Shown here one piece after another: positions 1 through 14,439 of a stretch of 64,000 nt of DNA (the stretch's first letter is position 1; every line of letters starts with the position of its first letter). Made by a program: the position numbers and the translations under genes. The notes under the pieces were generated by a model that was not told where the DNA came from, searched no databases, and was given only the letters and a program-made list of their open reading frames with translations. Source of the DNA: Platynereis dumerilii (lineage: Eukaryota > Annelida > Polychaeta > Phyllodocida > Nereididae); NCBI GenBank assembly GCA_026936325.1, contig JAPTHN010000007.1:20361974-20425973 (forward strand). Reading direction: 5' to 3'.

Positions 1-547
1 ACAACGAAAAGTTTACTTGTACTTCAGCACTTTTATTGCACACTTGAAGATCAAGGTTTCGAGATCAAGGTTTCAAGATCAAGGTTTCAAGGTGAAACTG
101 AAAACAACATAAAATAACCCAATAAATAAATTGAATATCATAACGACTGACCAGTGACATGAATCTACACAAAATATGAATTGAGCACTACAAATGAAAA
201 ACACTCACAAGATTGTGCATACTCCTGGGTACACTGTAGCATCCAAGGTCTATCAAGATACTCATATACATAGTCAACCTGAAACATCATATGATTTATC
301 TAAGTTGGAGCTACACCTCGCATATACATCAAACATTGACTAAATTATTATGTTCATCAAACTCAAATGTCTGAGTACTATATGCACAATGCACATTGCA
401 TGTGTTTTTAAGCTAATGTGATTTTAAGCATATACACCATATTTTATATTTACAGAAATAAGCATATATTTATACACATCAATTTTACATTATTTTACAA
501 GAACTTTTTATACAAAAAACCAGTAAATTGTACTAACCTTATGAGCA
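1..547. other. Unannotated AT-rich stretch
   Basis: No open frame, RNA signature or terminal repeat is supported here. A short local reiteration of a phrase like GATCAAGGTTTC occurs near positions 49-90. The R repeat begins just after this stretch. Confidence 0.5.
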
Positions 548-2800
548 TCAAAATTTAGTAAGCAATTTTATGGCTGTTTTATGGCTGTTTTTGGATTGGG
601 CAAACACTTGTTCTTTTGCGATGGTGACATCTGATATTTTGGAGATGTGCTTGAATAAAGGAGAGTGTAAAAAAGAATAGGTAGCCAAGGTAACAACCAG
701 AAAACATCTGGCAAGGTGTTGTGTGAGCAAAATAAATTATAAAAATGACTGAAGGAAAGAAAGACAAGCTCAAAGGTCAGCCATCTGTTTTGTCATTTAT
801 TCTGCATTTGAACTTTTTTTTAAATTATGAACGGAGATGAATGCTGCCAAGAAATAATTTTATCTCTAAAAACGCAAGGTTCTGTTTGTGCATTTCACAG
901 AGCTACTTGGAAGGATGTACTTTAATTTTGCTCCTTATATATCACACCACCAGGTAATGGTTGTAAATAGCATTTTGTTGAAGTAATTGGGTTTCATTTG
1001 ATTTATAAAGAGAACATATAATTAGGGCTTGGGGCTCCGTGCTGTGAATCGAGAGGATGTTTGGATGGTTGAAAGTGCACGTACGAGGCTTTTAACTAAC
1101 TTTAATAATTGCTAACTCATGGCTGGTAATAGTTACCTGAGTATTTTAGCCTGGTCCCTAGATTCCAACAAATATATGGAGAATGACTGCCACACATGTA
1201 TTTTATGTCGGGTTATATAAATGCAAATGGGGTTTTCAGGGCGAGTAAAGAGTTTTCATGATGGCAATAATCATAAGCTGCGCAGATTCCGAAAGAGTAA
1301 TGGTTTATCCTTGTTGAAAAACGTCCCATGAACATAAAAAACATATATGCAAATGGGAGAGGTCATCCTACTTCATAAATTTTCGTTTCAAGATATCCTT
1401 AAGCAGAGCCACTGAATTAAGTGCTGCTATCATTAAACCAGGGACTATTTCACCTACAGTATTAACATATACAATGACATTATTTTCATGATAAACAACA
1501 AACAACAACATTTATAACTGAATAATTGACAAAAGATCAAATTATGACAGTAGATAAATGCATACGAGAGAATTTTCATGGGCAATAATTCATTTTTTTG
1601 ATTTTTCATGGCAGTAATTCTATGAAGATGAGGACAGATGTCACTACTGATGTCAATAGCATTGACATCGTAGACAAACACCGGCTTCTGTCAGCAATTT
1701 CGAGGATGATGGCAAGTCATAATATCTCACAATTGTAGTGCGAAGACCATTTCATGTTGGGTGCATCAGTCACATGTATTGAGAGTCACTTTTATACATG
1801 CTTCTGTAATTTGTGACGACACATAACTGCATAAGCATGTGTTCCATGATTTATTATGAAATATGGAAGGTAAGAATATACCAACAGATGAACAAATGAA
1901 ATGAACATTGATAACAATGGAGACACCACATATTTACTTCATAATGCTAGTGTCAATTATTGCATGGCAAGCACCAAATCAACATATTATTTCGTTTTTC
2001 AGCAATGAATCTTCGTAAAATATTCCTTTGCAGGAAGTTGCTTTTTGCCTTCATGAAACTAGGTTACCTTCTAAAAAAAGTTCAATTTTACAGATTGACA
2101 ATTTGATACATGCATAATGAAGAAGCAGGCTGTACTTCGTCACAATTCATTCATGAAGGTCTTTTGGCTGGCACCGAAAGCTCATTCTGTCAAAGTGACT
2201 GGTCAATATACGAAAGGTTGGCAAAGTCTGTTTTCCCCTGGGTATTCTAAAACCCTTTCTTCAAGTCAGCTCTTTCCAAACTTTCCTCATTTATTTGCCA
2301 ATTTAGAAAACCTGGTGGCAGTATTTTTTGTGTGTCTTGCTCAACCTGAAACAAAAACCAAAAAAAAAAACAATCAACATAATCATCTTGTTACTTGATT
2401 CACTTGCAACCATTGCATTTAATCACTTTACAAATCGCTCTTAGTCTAAACTTGTGATTTGAAGATGGCCTTGTTTTTAGTGGTTCAGGATAGAGTATTG
2501 CTTCCAGTCTGCCATGCTGAATTTGTAATGGGCAAAACTTACATTCCTGACCATTTCTATAGGAAGCTGGATATAAAACATATGTGTATATCATATATGT
2601 ACTATTTTGAATGAAATGGAAAGCAACAGTGAACATTTCATGACCTTGCTTATCCATAAGGACAAAGTTCTAGTAGCTACCTGAAGGAGAACATAGTGTT
2701 TGAAAGTCCATATATATTACCTTCAACTGTAACTGACATCTTAGAATTGTTGTCCAGGGGTTTTGCAAGGTTTCTTGATTCTTCCTAGCAAGTATAGAAA
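548..2800 (+). repeat. R-family unit, copy 1 (a-b-c-d blocks)
   Basis: This stretch aligns by eye, colinearly, with 14,440-16,800, and its first half with 10,010-11,040. Block a (about 588-780) contains the phrase TGGATTGGGCAAACACTTG, shared exactly with 10,030 and 14,519. Block b (about 960-1,740) carries the diverged R core and the phrase GAGGACAGATGTCACT. Block c is about 1,790-2,100. Block d (about 2,100-2,700) recurs at 16,195 and 29,970. Frames are short and not conserved between copies, so it looks non-coding. It could be an old large transposon or a segmental duplication of host DNA; the sequence does not decide. Confidence 0.8.
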
Positions 2801-5800
2801 TGAACACAACACAGGTAAATAAATCGTGAGTATTACCAAGGTAATACACTAAAATATAGAAGTAACAATGAATATCACGAAGGATCGAAGAAAAGGTGTA
2901 GGCTGGTTACAAATGAATTTGTTTTTCAGGCCTCAGCACTTGCATTTGAAGCATCTTTTTGCTTGACAATCTGGCCAGTTAAGTAGTATCTAAAGTCATT
3001 TAAGTGTAACAATAATTTGTAAAGGTGTCATCAAGGACAGACTCCATTAGTCCCTCTAGTATCTCCTGCCGATGACACACAGTGTTAGAGGGACTCCTTG
3101 AATTGGATTGTTTGGAATCTCCAATAATGTCTACTGATTTGTGATGAAACTTTTCATAAACTTTGGTTTTTGTTTATATGATTAATTATCAAAACTTGTT
3201 TTCCCGATATCACCAACATGTTGGGACTGATCCAAACTGCTAGAAACCAGTCTCAAGTGCAAAAAACATTTTACCTGCATCCGAGTGGTCAAAACTTTAA
3301 ATACCTAAAAGATTTTTTTTAATGAAGGTTATCATTTTCGAACAGCCATGCATTGAGTACATAGCTAGGTTATTTATACTTTCAGTCAGTTGATTGATAA
3401 AAAAGTTATTCAGAAAAAATATTAATTAAAAATTAAGTTTCAATATTTCACATGAAATTGCTGCATGACTCTCACTGGGGAGCTGCAGGTACGAGTAAAA
3501 TTTGAAAAACCCCTTATTTATTTTCAGTTATTTCCATGGTAAAAACCCTTTAAACTTGATTTATACATGTCTCTATTGCACTGCAGGAAGAGACTCGAGT
3601 CCAAACACATTTCACCAACTATTTGAAGACCAGTCTAAAACAAGACAGACCGGACAAGCTGCGTGCTTGATTATTTGGCCTAAAGCTGTGTTGGTTAGTG
3701 TTGTTCACTGTAGCCACCTTAGTTCCCTGATCCTGAAAAAACCCCAATGGCTATCATTAATGTTTACACAACTACTGATAAATAGCTCAAGTGAATGTGC
3801 CGCCGTGCTCTGTGTACAACATCAGTTCCACAAAATCACGATACTATTTATGTCAGTTGTACACGTAGTTGTACCTGTCTACAAGTTGACCGCTATTTGC
3901 TGCCACCTAGGGTGCAAAATTCGCGAGCTCCTGTGAGCGGTCAACAGAAATTCGATCAGTGGAAGAAACCAGGACAGTGTGGAAGAAACCTTGACAGTTC
4001 CATCAATTAGTGATGGTCTAGTTTATTTCCAAAGACTCTGCAAGTGTCTAATCTGACTTTGGTTGGCTTCAATTTTAAGCAGACAGCTTGTAAATACCAA
4101 AATAAGTTGGAACTATTTTTTATCATGGAGGATGTATACATGGTAGCTCACATATATTGCCAGTATAGAGGGGGCCACTTGTGGCAAGGACAAGTCATTT
4201 TGCTTAGAGTAACACAGCTTTTATGAAATTGTGAATTATATTGTGTTCCTAGTTCATAAATCTCCATAAAGTAACAGAATAAATACAATTGAGCATTTTT
4301 GATATCATAAAGCAAAAACATCGGCTTTGTATGGACACAAATATAAGTGAGAATGCATTCTTTTTGGACCCTTTTCTGACCACAATTTAACATGCACTAA
4401 ATGGCATAAGTAGATTGAATACCATCAAACTTCTGATGAGTAAAATCATCCCTTTCACAGGCAAAGTGTATGCTAAAGTTTCAAAACTTTCTTTTTGTCT
4501 CATGATTTCCAAACATTTTCATTCAAAGCAGTGGACTGGATATTTGCCAGCAACCATGCTTTGTGAAAGTAGTTAGGCGTAGTAATATGGACAGCTGTTA
4601 TTCGACCTGATCTGGTGATCTGTCCAAAACAGATCAAATTATTGTTGACCCAATTCGATTTTCCAGGGACTGTCAGCATTCTGCTGCCACTTGACAGTCC
4701 CGCACAGAGACAGTAGTTGTACCATTTTCTGTTTCAAGAACAGCCAGGAAATTAGATATCTTTTCAGTGACATTCTATATACTGGTATGGGCAAAAGCCC
4801 AGTACAAGGGTACATTACACAGATCAATGTCAGTTTAATGACCTGAGTTACCTAGTATATCTTGCTATTGTCTTTTGTTGTCTTTGAAAGTTTTAATCTT
4901 ATTAAATGTGCAATTATCAATGCTTCAGTTTTACCGTTTACGGCATTTGGCTGGCTATTGTCTAAAGCAATGCATGTAGTACCTTACATAGAATAATGCA
5001 TGTTATGTTAATTTTTTTTTACCTCGTTCCACCTCCCTTAATTCCACGACCAGAAACACATACAAACTTACTGGATTCATCACCATGTGCTAAGTGACAG
5101 AACTATACAGGTTTGCATGATCTGTCACAATCCAACAAGACTGGCCCTCATTAGGCTTCATCAATCAAGCTAATCATCTAGTTAGAATCGCGTCTTCTCT
5201 TCTTCCCTTTCCTTTGGGAAGTATCGCTTTCTCCCTAAAGGTGTAATTTACGGTGGAAGTCATAAGCATGACTCAATTTCAGGGTATTCCAATATCCTCA
5301 AATTATGACATTCCAAACAATGTAAATATTTTTCAACATTTCTGACACAGTAGCTCATTTGCATGTCTTGTTGTAAGTGGAGCTCTGGTGGAGCAAAATG
5401 TAACTACCCATGATGTTACACACAAACTGTATTAAACAGCAAGGGGAACAGCAATTTATGACGTAATCAGAAGAATAAGGGGCCGAAGGAAGGGTAGGTG
5501 AAGGGTGTAGGAGAAGGACAGGTCCATGGAGTGAGCTTTTAGCTGGCAACCATCCTGTGATGTGACATGACCTCATTTGCATCTCATTACCATTTAGTTT
5601 GAAATTGAATGTAGTGTGGGATGTATGTGGTTGAAGGAATCTCCATAGCTTGTGCTAAATGTATAAAGCAGAAATCATAAGCTGGGATTCAGAAGTTGAA
5701 TACATTTTATTTTTAGCCTAGCTGTTTTTGTGAAAAATTAACTTGTTAGATACTTCTGATTCCATGAATTTGACTTCTACTATAGTGAGTCTTATTTTGT

Positions 5801-7149
5801 GTAAACGAAAGCAGCAAGATACACCTCCTGAGTATGGTTGACTAAAAACCCCGGTCTATTTAGGGGCTCACGAGCAATTTGGGAAAACTACGATGAAGTG
5901 TGTTACGTATGTCATATAACTTTTAAAATGGGATACATTGACATAGAAACTCAAACCAAATACACCTAATACATTTTTAGAAACACCCAATTTTTCGAAT
6001 TTTTTCGGAAATTTCTTTTCAAAACTTTAATAACCAATATAACAAAGGGGCAAACTCTGTTCTTCAAGCTATAGCTTAGCAGCCTACAAGTTTGAACATT
6101 TGCAAAAAAATGTGCAGTCTATCATATAGTTTTATATAACATGGCCATGGAACCATCAATATCGAATATGTAAATTGTGATTGAAAATATAGTGGCCTAT
6201 ATCACACGTTGTACAGTGTATTTAGGGATATACCTTGGATAAATCAGGCTGTTTGTGTAGTAAATGATCCATCAATATGAGGAAATTAGACTTCAGGAAA
6301 TAAAATAAAAACGTGTTTGACAAAGCAATAAAGTCTACTGGCAACATCCGGATTTGGCACAGATCCAATAAACTGGTGATGCCAGAAGGAGATGGACAAG
6401 GTTGGTTGTTTTGCCTAGGGTCAGATTTTGGCATATGCCCAGCTTCCGATCTGGGATATTTGGTTGTGACATGCCACACTAAGCTGACTTATAGTGCTGT
6501 AGATAGATTGATTTTAAGAATAAATGTAAAATGTTGTGCAATGCTGGCTTTACAAAGAGAGGGAGAAAAATTAATTTGTCCAATTGATCTAAAATTATTT
6601 TGTTCTTTGTTGACTGTAAATTTCTTGGCTTGTGTTTCAAGTGAGATATTTACTGCCACACTTGTGGTACATGTAACATTTTTGTTAAGACAAAGGCAGC
6701 GAGTGAGTTTATCAATATTTAGATTAGAGTCTCTTTGTTAAATTATAGTCTATTTGTCTCGCACATTTAGATATTCACAGGTGATAACTGAGATCTAATT
6801 CCATCCTTTACATAAATTTGTGTACCCACTTATGCCACTGCACCTTTTTATTGATCGATATTTTTACACCCTTAGGCCAGAGGACTGCACTCTCAACATC
6901 TACCTGTCTACCTGCCAGATTATTTAAAATCATTGTCTGTTTGGGGAAATAACCTCCCTTCGACAGCCAAATGAATAATTGTCTGTGTCAGACAGTGCAA
7001 AGTCAATTGTCAATCAGTTTTGTTGCTTGTTCATCCATCACTTTTAAATTTTCCAGTTTGCTTTTTGTAGACATGTGAAAGTGTTTGAGAGGAATTTTGT
7101 TTTGGACCTGGCATTCTTTGACACGCTCCATTTCTACTTTTTTGTCACC
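2801..7149. other. Long stretch without recognised gene
   Basis: I read both strands and see no conserved domain, RNA gene or clear terminal repeats. The longest open frame (6,313-6,741, plus, 142 codons) has no recognisable motif, no supporting splice context and AT-rich composition like its surroundings, so I treat it as chance. The 142-aa frame at 3,502-3,936 likewise lacks features. Short homopyrimidine runs occur near 7,135-7,180, just before the next R block. Confidence 0.5.
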
Positions 7150-9980
7150 TTCTTTCTTTTCTTTCTTCTCTCCCTGTCCCTTCTAAGATGGCCTGCTAAT
7201 TAGGCTGTCTAGCTGTTTAGGGACCATTGCCTAAATGTTCAAAGGGGTCATCAGGGCAGGGACAGAATTGTGCCTTGAAAGGCTGCAAGAAACTTCTTGG
7301 AATAAATGCATGCAGCATTGAGGCTTGCTTTCCTTTGCTTCACTTTCACCTTCAAAAGCACTCCAGGTGGCTGTCTAAATAGCCAGTGTCCAGTTTCCTG
7401 ATTAACTCAATGATAGTATCTACCAAAGCGTCAACCTAATTCGATTTGGAAAATTTTGGGTTTTGCACTCTGAAAGAATTCTTGCTTAGGCAAAACCAAA
7501 TGTCAAACAAAAATTTTTGCTGTGTTTCTGCAAATCATCTTAAAGACTCCAAATCATGTTTTTGATATACAGTTTACGGCTCCCTCACAATTAATCAGTA
7601 CATATTATCATAGTTATAACGTTCCACATAGTAGGTCGCATTGCACAAACAACATATATTTATACATCAGCGCGACATAGGCTGTCACATCTACCTAGGA
7701 AAGTGACTTAGTTACTTGTGAAGTAGGTAAATACTTGTCCTTTTGTGCTGGTGACACACGATACAATGGATGTGCGCTTGCATAATGAAAGGAGGAAAAA
7801 TTGGTCACCAAGGTAAAGAATCAGAGAACTTGCTGACAAGGTGCTTTGTGAGCAAGAAACTTCTGCGTGTTTACTAAAAATAATCAAATAAATAAAAATG
7901 ACACACAAAGCAGGAAGTTGAAGGTCAGCTTGTTATTGTTGGCAGACAAGAAAATTGATTCACAAGTGTCATCTGGATCTGCACTCTATCAGCATGTGCA
8001 GCTGGCAAATCTGAGAGTCAAATTTATATCCCGATTGCAGTTCATGCTGACAGATTTACGATGCGTTGCAAGATACCATTTCTTTTAATCTTTGTGACAC
8101 TTTTAATTTGTAATTAATATATCATCTTAGAGGTAGGGAGACATCATTCTGAATTGTACATAACTTTTGTTTAACTTGACTGAATATTTGCATAATTATA
8201 AGGAAAAACACATCTTTAAAGAAAAAGGAAAGTATGAAAATCTAAATGAAATTTCAATAAGTTTAAAGTTGAAAAAGAATTGACAATTTCCAAATGCAGT
8301 GATACAGAACCTTGATGTCTAGACCCTCATTCCAAAAACTAGAAATTTAAGAAAATATAGCTGTCAAGAGATAGGAGATGGCCATCTGGAGCTGTCAAAC
8401 TGTTTAGCAAGGAGAATTTCCACAGTGGCTCTGACATTATGCAATTCAAAAACGATTTGAAAGTAATTGACAGCTCTCTAAAACATTGTAAGGCAGTCAA
8501 GAAATATTCTTTTTCATTTTACAGGTGTTTATTTTCAATGAATTCTGAGATAAGAGTCGATTTGCACAGCTACTGTACATATTGTTGGATTTTGCCTGAG
8601 AAATATGACAGTGCTACTTTCACCAAGATCTATGTCAATTCTATACAACGTAAAAGTAATTAATTTTGAAATGTTATGATATTTTCAAAATAGTTTGTAG
8701 TGTACTATTTGAAGTTTTGCTCTGTGAAAATTGCATTTGGCTGCATGAACCAGATGAGAGAGGTTTGTTAAAAAAAATTATAGGAGTCATCTGATTCTGC
8801 ATATCCCTGAGGCTGGTTGGAAAAAAAACACAAAAAAATGGAGGAAAATGGACTATGGTGATCTTTCATTGCCTACACCTGATATTTTCTGTGAAATGTC
8901 ATATGTCATGAAATGCCACAAAGTTGCAGAATGACTCTCGTTTGGTAACTCCATATATTCCTTCATAATTTGGGAACATTTCATGATTTATTCAGTTTAT
9001 TTAGTCTTTGTTTTTTTGCCAATATCACACCTTGTTCATGGTGTGCATAAGTATGACTTGAGTTTTATAACTCTGCATTATATAGGTTGTAACATAATAT
9101 GCATGGCTCAATAGAACATTTTAATATTCTGGGTTGTAAGTCAGTAAAAAGTTTCAGATGAAAGAAAGAAGTGATCCATGCATAACATAATTTTCTGGGG
9201 ACTGAGGAATCATCATAAGCAACATTCAACATGTTTTGCCTGTCACTGAGCAACTGGGTCTATTCAGCATGCATTCGTGAAATTTATATACTTCTGTTTT
9301 TTAGAGTATTTTACATATTTTTTCTTGGAATCATTTTGCATGACTTCTGTTATGTTTCACCTCAATGTACATTGAAGAGTATAAACACATGGTAGACCCT
9401 ATATATAGCACCCATTCTTTTAGTATCCTTAGAATAGTGTGAAGGTATCAGAGATTAAGTCTGTTGCAGAAAGACTCAGTGGAATGTAAGGCTTCTTCGG
9501 AAAGGTTGCTGCTTAGAATGATGTGAGAGAAGCAGGCTGCAGTGAGAGTAAAAGGACACTCTAATAGGATAACTTCTTTATTTAGGGCTGTAAATGGCTT
9601 GAACTGTTACCATTTGTGCATTGGTGTTAATGCAGGAGATGGAGTGCGATGTTTACACTGCTTTTTCCCGGCGAGATATTTCTTTTATTTGAAGACTGCA
9701 TTATCGAACACGATCTGTCATTCTGTTTCTGTCCGTCTTCCAGTGGCTGGTTCTTGTTTTATTTGCTTTGAGGATATCCCCACTCTTTTTTTCCTTGCAA
9801 CGAGACCCACCAATGAGGTCATTGCTTGAAGTTTTTCAGGGTTTCCAGTTTTAATAACAGTTTCACCTGTGACGGCCTCAAGTTCCAAGCATCCATGCCA
9901 TGTTCTTTATAGATCTTGCTTTAAACGGCAGCTTTGTATAGGCCTAATGTATTATACCATGTTTGTTGTATAGAGTTTGC
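7150..9980 (+). repeat. R-family unit, B-type copy 1
   Basis: Colinear with 11,340-13,960. The first part (7,175-7,420 against 11,373-11,590) is the best conserved, including the shared 19-mer GATGGCCTGCTAATTAGGC. The next part, from about 7,700, starts with a phrase resembling the R block-a start (a TTACTTGTGAAGTAGG-like lead, then ACTTGTCCTTTT). It continues through 9,480-9,960, where GGCTTCTTCGGAAAGGTTG also occurs at 13,500. Small frames at 7,708 and 11,892 (66 aa each) are partly alike only because the DNA is duplicated. No gene is inferred. Confidence 0.8.
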
Positions 9981-10009
9981 TTAGATAGTCTATGCTGCCT
10001 CTTTGACAT

Positions 10010-11040
10010 CGATGTTACAGGAGCTGTTTTTGGATTGGGCAAACACTTGTTCTTTTGCGAATGTGACATCTGATATTTTGGACGTGTGCTTGAATAAAGG
10101 AAAGTCTAAAAAAAGATATTTTGCCAATGTAAACAACCAGGAAACATCTTGACAAGATGTTGTGACTGCAAAATAAATCATAAAAATGACTAAAGGAGAG
10201 ATAGACCACAGCTTTTTTGGAAGGACGCATAAAATCACTGAAGGGTGTCAATGTTTTGCATGTTGAAGTTATTGGTTTTAATTTGATTTACAAAGAGAGC
10301 ATATAATTAGGTCTTGGGGCCATGTGGTGTAAATCCAGAGGAAATTTGGTTGGTACAAATTGCATGTACCATGTTTTCAAATCTAACTTTAGTTATTTCT
10401 AACTTACTGACAATATTTACCGGAGTGTTTTCCTCTGGTCCCTGGAATCCGACAAATTTATGGAGACTGACTGCCACATGTGTATTTTATGATATATTCT
10501 TTTATTGACATTATGGCGGGTCATATCAAGACAACTGGGGTTTTCAGGGCGAATGAAGAGTTTCAATGACGGCAATAATCATAAGCAGCACGAATTCCTC
10601 AAGAGTAATGGGGACAATAGTTACCAGAGTGTTTTACCCTAGTCTCTGTCGAAAAACCCCCATGAACACGGAAAAAAATATATGCAAATGGTGATGCTTC
10701 ATAAATTTACCATTTCAAGTTTTCCTAAAGCAGAGCCACTAAAGTGCTGGTGTCATTAAACATGGGATTATTCCAACCACGGTATTTGACATATACAATG
10801 ACAGTATTTTCATGATAAACAGCAAAAAATCAACATTTATATCTGAAAAATTTACAAAATATCACATTTTGACAGTAGATAAATGCAACTGAGAGAATTT
10901 TCACCGGCAATAATTCTTCATTTTGATTTATCATGACAGTAATTCAATGAAGGTGAGGACAGATGTCACTTCTGAAATCACAAGCATTGACATCGATCAT
11001 AGACAAACACTGGGCTCTGTCAACAATTTCGAGGATGACT
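10010..11040 (+). repeat. R-family unit, copy 2 (a-b blocks)
   Basis: Blocks a and b are present in the same order as at 548-1,740 and 14,440-15,720, with the shared phrase TGGATTGGGCAAACACTTG. Blocks c and d are missing, and the B-type copy 2 follows within 300 bp, so this unit is shortened relative to copy 1. Confidence 0.8.
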
Positions 11041-11339
11041 TTCTTCTGCAGCTACACAGTAAAGGATAAATACCCACTTTCCTTTTGAATATTTTTGATG
11101 ACTTTTAAGCCCATTTGAATAGGACTGGGTGTATTTTTACACAGGTCGTGTAAATAAAGAATTTGTCTGTGTGTCGGTCAAGCTGTCTGGCTGTAAACCC
11201 AGCTGCCTGCAATTACTGTTGATACAACAGCACATGCAATTAAAAGTATGGTTTTCTGCCGTAAAGTTGCACTTTTATGTTTTCATTACCATAGCTGCCG
11301 TTAAACTAATGCAGTCAGTGTTACTGTCTAATTCTTTTC

Positions 11340-13960
11340 TGTCATCTGTTTTCTTTCATCCCTTTCCCTTGCAAGATGGCCTGCTAATTAGGCTGTCTGG
11401 CGGTTTAGGGGCCATTGCCCAGACGTTCAAAAGGGTCATCGGAGCAGGGACACAATTATTGTGCCTCGAAAGGCTGCAAGAAACTTCTTGGAATGAATGC
11501 AAGAAGCCTACCTTCCTTTGCTTCTTTCACCTTCAAAGCACTCCAGGTGGCTGTCTAAATAGCCAATGTCCTGTTACCTGATTAACTCAATGATAGGATT
11601 CACCAAAGCGTCAACCCAATGCGATTTGACACAATTTTGGTTTTGCGCTCTGAAAGAATGTTCGCTGAGACAGAGCTAAATAACAAAGCTAATGCTTATA
11701 ATATGATGTCTTGATGCAAATTACCTTAAGGATTCTTAATCATATTTTTAGATTTATGGTTGCCTCGCAATTAATCTGTAGCTTATTATTTACATATTGT
11801 CATTGTCATAACCATCTCCACATTTGACAGTAACATACATGTACAATTTCATACATTAGCCAAGGCTGCCATATCGAGCCAGGATATTTACTTAGTTACT
11901 CGTGAAGTAGGCAAGCACTTGTCCTTTTGCGCTGGTGACACACAATGCAATGGACGTGCGCTTGCATAAGGAGAGGAGGAAAAATTGGTCGCAAAGGTCA
12001 AGAATCAGAAAACTTGCTGACAAGGTGCTGTGTGAGCAAAGAACTTCTGCTTGTTTACTAAATATAATAAAATAAATAAAAATGACACACAAGGTAGGAA
12101 GTTGAAGGTCAGCTTGTTATTGTCGGCAAGCAAGAAAGTTAATTCACAAGTGGCATCTGGATCTACAATGTATCAGCACTTGTAGTTAGCAATTCTGAGA
12201 GTAAAATGTATTTACCAATTGCATTTTCGTGCGGACAGAATTTGATGTTGTGATGAACAGTCTTTCAGGTTTACAAGGCAATGCAATATATCAGAAAAAA
12301 GATAGTGTCAAGATCTTACTGAAATTTTAAAAAATCTGAAGTTTGTAAAGAATTGACAAATTCCACTTGCAGTGGTCAAGAAAAATGGTATCCAAACCCT
12401 AAAGCTACATACAATCATCAAGAGATATGACATGTCATTCTGGAGCTTTCAAACAGTTTAGCAAGGAGGTGTTCCACAACAACTCTGACATATGCAATGC
12501 AAACGCAATTTGAAAGTAATTGACAGCTCCCTAAAACACTGTAAGGCAATCAAGAAATACTTTGGCTTTATTTAACGTGTACCAGTGTTCATTTTCAATG
12601 AATTCTGGGATATGAGTCCATTTGCAATGCTAATGTACATGATTGTTGGATTTTGCCTAAGAAATATAACACTGCTACTTTCACCAAGATGTCAGTTCTA
12701 TACAACGTAAAAGTAATTCTGAAATGATATGATATTTTCAAAATAGACTGTAAATACTACCAGAAGTTTTGCTCTCTGAAAATTTGATTTGGCTGCATCA
12801 AACAGAGAGGTATGTCATATCAAAAAATTATTGGGATCATCTGAATGTCCCTGAAGCAAGTAGGAAAAAAGCGCAAAAAAAGAAAAAAAAGGACTATGGC
12901 GATCTTTCATTTGCGCCCCCTGACATTTTCTGTGAAATGTCATATGTCATGAAATGTCACAAAGTTGCAGAATGACTGTCATTTGGTAACTTCATATATT
13001 CCTTCATAATTCGTGTGGTAAAATTTCATGATTTATTTAACTATTTAGTCTTTGGTTTACTACAAATATCACACCTTGTACATGATTACATAGGTGTGGT
13101 TTAATTTTAGAACTGTGTATTATGATGTTCAATAAAACATTTCAGTATTCTGAGATGTAAAAATTTCAGATGAAAACTAAGCGATCCGTGCATAACACAA
13201 TTTTCTAGGGACTGAGGATCATCACCAGCAGAATTCAATATGTTATGCCTGTCATTGAGCAACTACGTCTATTCAGCATTCATTCCTGAAGTTTGTATAT
13301 GCCTATTTTTTAGTCATTTTACATGTTTTTTCTTGAAATCATTTTGCATGACTTCAGTAACATATACTTCACTTCAATGTACAGTGAAGAGTAAAAACAC
13401 AGAGTATATAGTACACATGTTTTTAGTATCCTTAGAATAGTGTGAAGACATCAGAGAATAAGACTGTTCCGGAAAGTCTTAGGACGCAGAGGAATATAAG
13501 GCTTCTTCGGAAAGGTTGCAGCTTAGAATGATGTGAGAGAACAGAGAAGCAGGTTGCAGAGAGAGTAAAAGGACACTCTAATGGGAAAACTTCTTTGTTT
13601 AGGGCTGTAAATGGCTGGAACTGTTACCATTTGTGAAGTAGTGTTAATGTAGGGGACGGAGTGCGACGTTCACACTGCTTGTTCCTGGTAGGATATTTCT
13701 TCTATTTGAAGGCAGCATTATCGGTCACAATCTGTCATTCTCTATATCTGTCGATGCAAAAATTTGGGGGATATCCTCCACACTTTGTCCCTTGCAATAA
13801 GAGCAGAAGATGAAGGGATTTTACGATCACTGCTGGATTGTTTCAGGCGAGCATGTTTGTCACCATAACAGTTTCACCTCGAATGGCTGCAAGTTTAAAG
13901 CACACAAGTGGTGTTCTTTACAAATCTTGCTATAAACAATGGCTTAGGGTAATGCAATTG
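11340..13960 (+). repeat. R-family unit, B-type copy 2
   Basis: Second copy of the 7,150-9,980 block, in direct orientation and about 4.2 kb downstream of it. Homology is easy to follow by eye through 11,373-11,640, 11,890-12,130, 12,270-12,980 and 13,000-13,920, with scattered indels. Reading frames are not preserved between the two copies, which argues against a protein-coding role. Confidence 0.8.
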
Positions 13961-14439
13961 GGACTTTGCACTTCAATAAGTGGTTTTTTATATGATCAAT
14001 AGGGTGTGTTAATTTACAATTTTTACGCAAATTCAAAAAGCACTAATGCAGATTGGTAAAAATAGTCAAAACGAAAAAAAAACATGGAAAATTTGAATCA
14101 AAATTGAAATAGGCAAGAATTGTGGTAGGCCTATCGTCCCTTCGAGAATAGGTCAAAACGCACATTTTAGGCACTAGTGTTTTTCTAATTTGCATAAAGA
14201 TTTAAAATTGATGCACCTTTATGATCATGCAAATGTATAATTTGATAATTAAATTGTGATATTGACTCAATATTATTGAGGTTCGTTCAGAAATTATAAC
14301 CAACTGATAGTCGATAAAGCACAAGTTCATGTTATCATTTATCGGAATAATTTTAACATTTTTCTCTTTTTTCCATTATCCATTTAGTTGTGCAGGTCAT
14401 TAACAGGTCTCTTATAGGAACTCTGTGTACTGCCTACCA
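13961..14439. other. Unannotated spacer between R units
   Basis: AT-rich sequence with no frame or RNA feature that I recognise. It contains one TAGGCCTA 8-mer near 14,128. It separates R B-type copy 2 from R copy 3. Confidence 0.5.

Noticed and set aside
3502-3936. 144-codon plus frame
   Set aside because: No recognisable motif, composition like its surroundings, and an overlapping frame in another phase; treated as chance.
6313-6741. 142-codon plus frame
   Set aside because: No domain, no repeat in other copies, no splice or promoter context; length is compatible with chance in 64 kb.
11129-11581. 150-codon plus frame
   Set aside because: It overlaps the conserved R B-type block, but the matching copy at 7,150-7,420 does not keep the frame.
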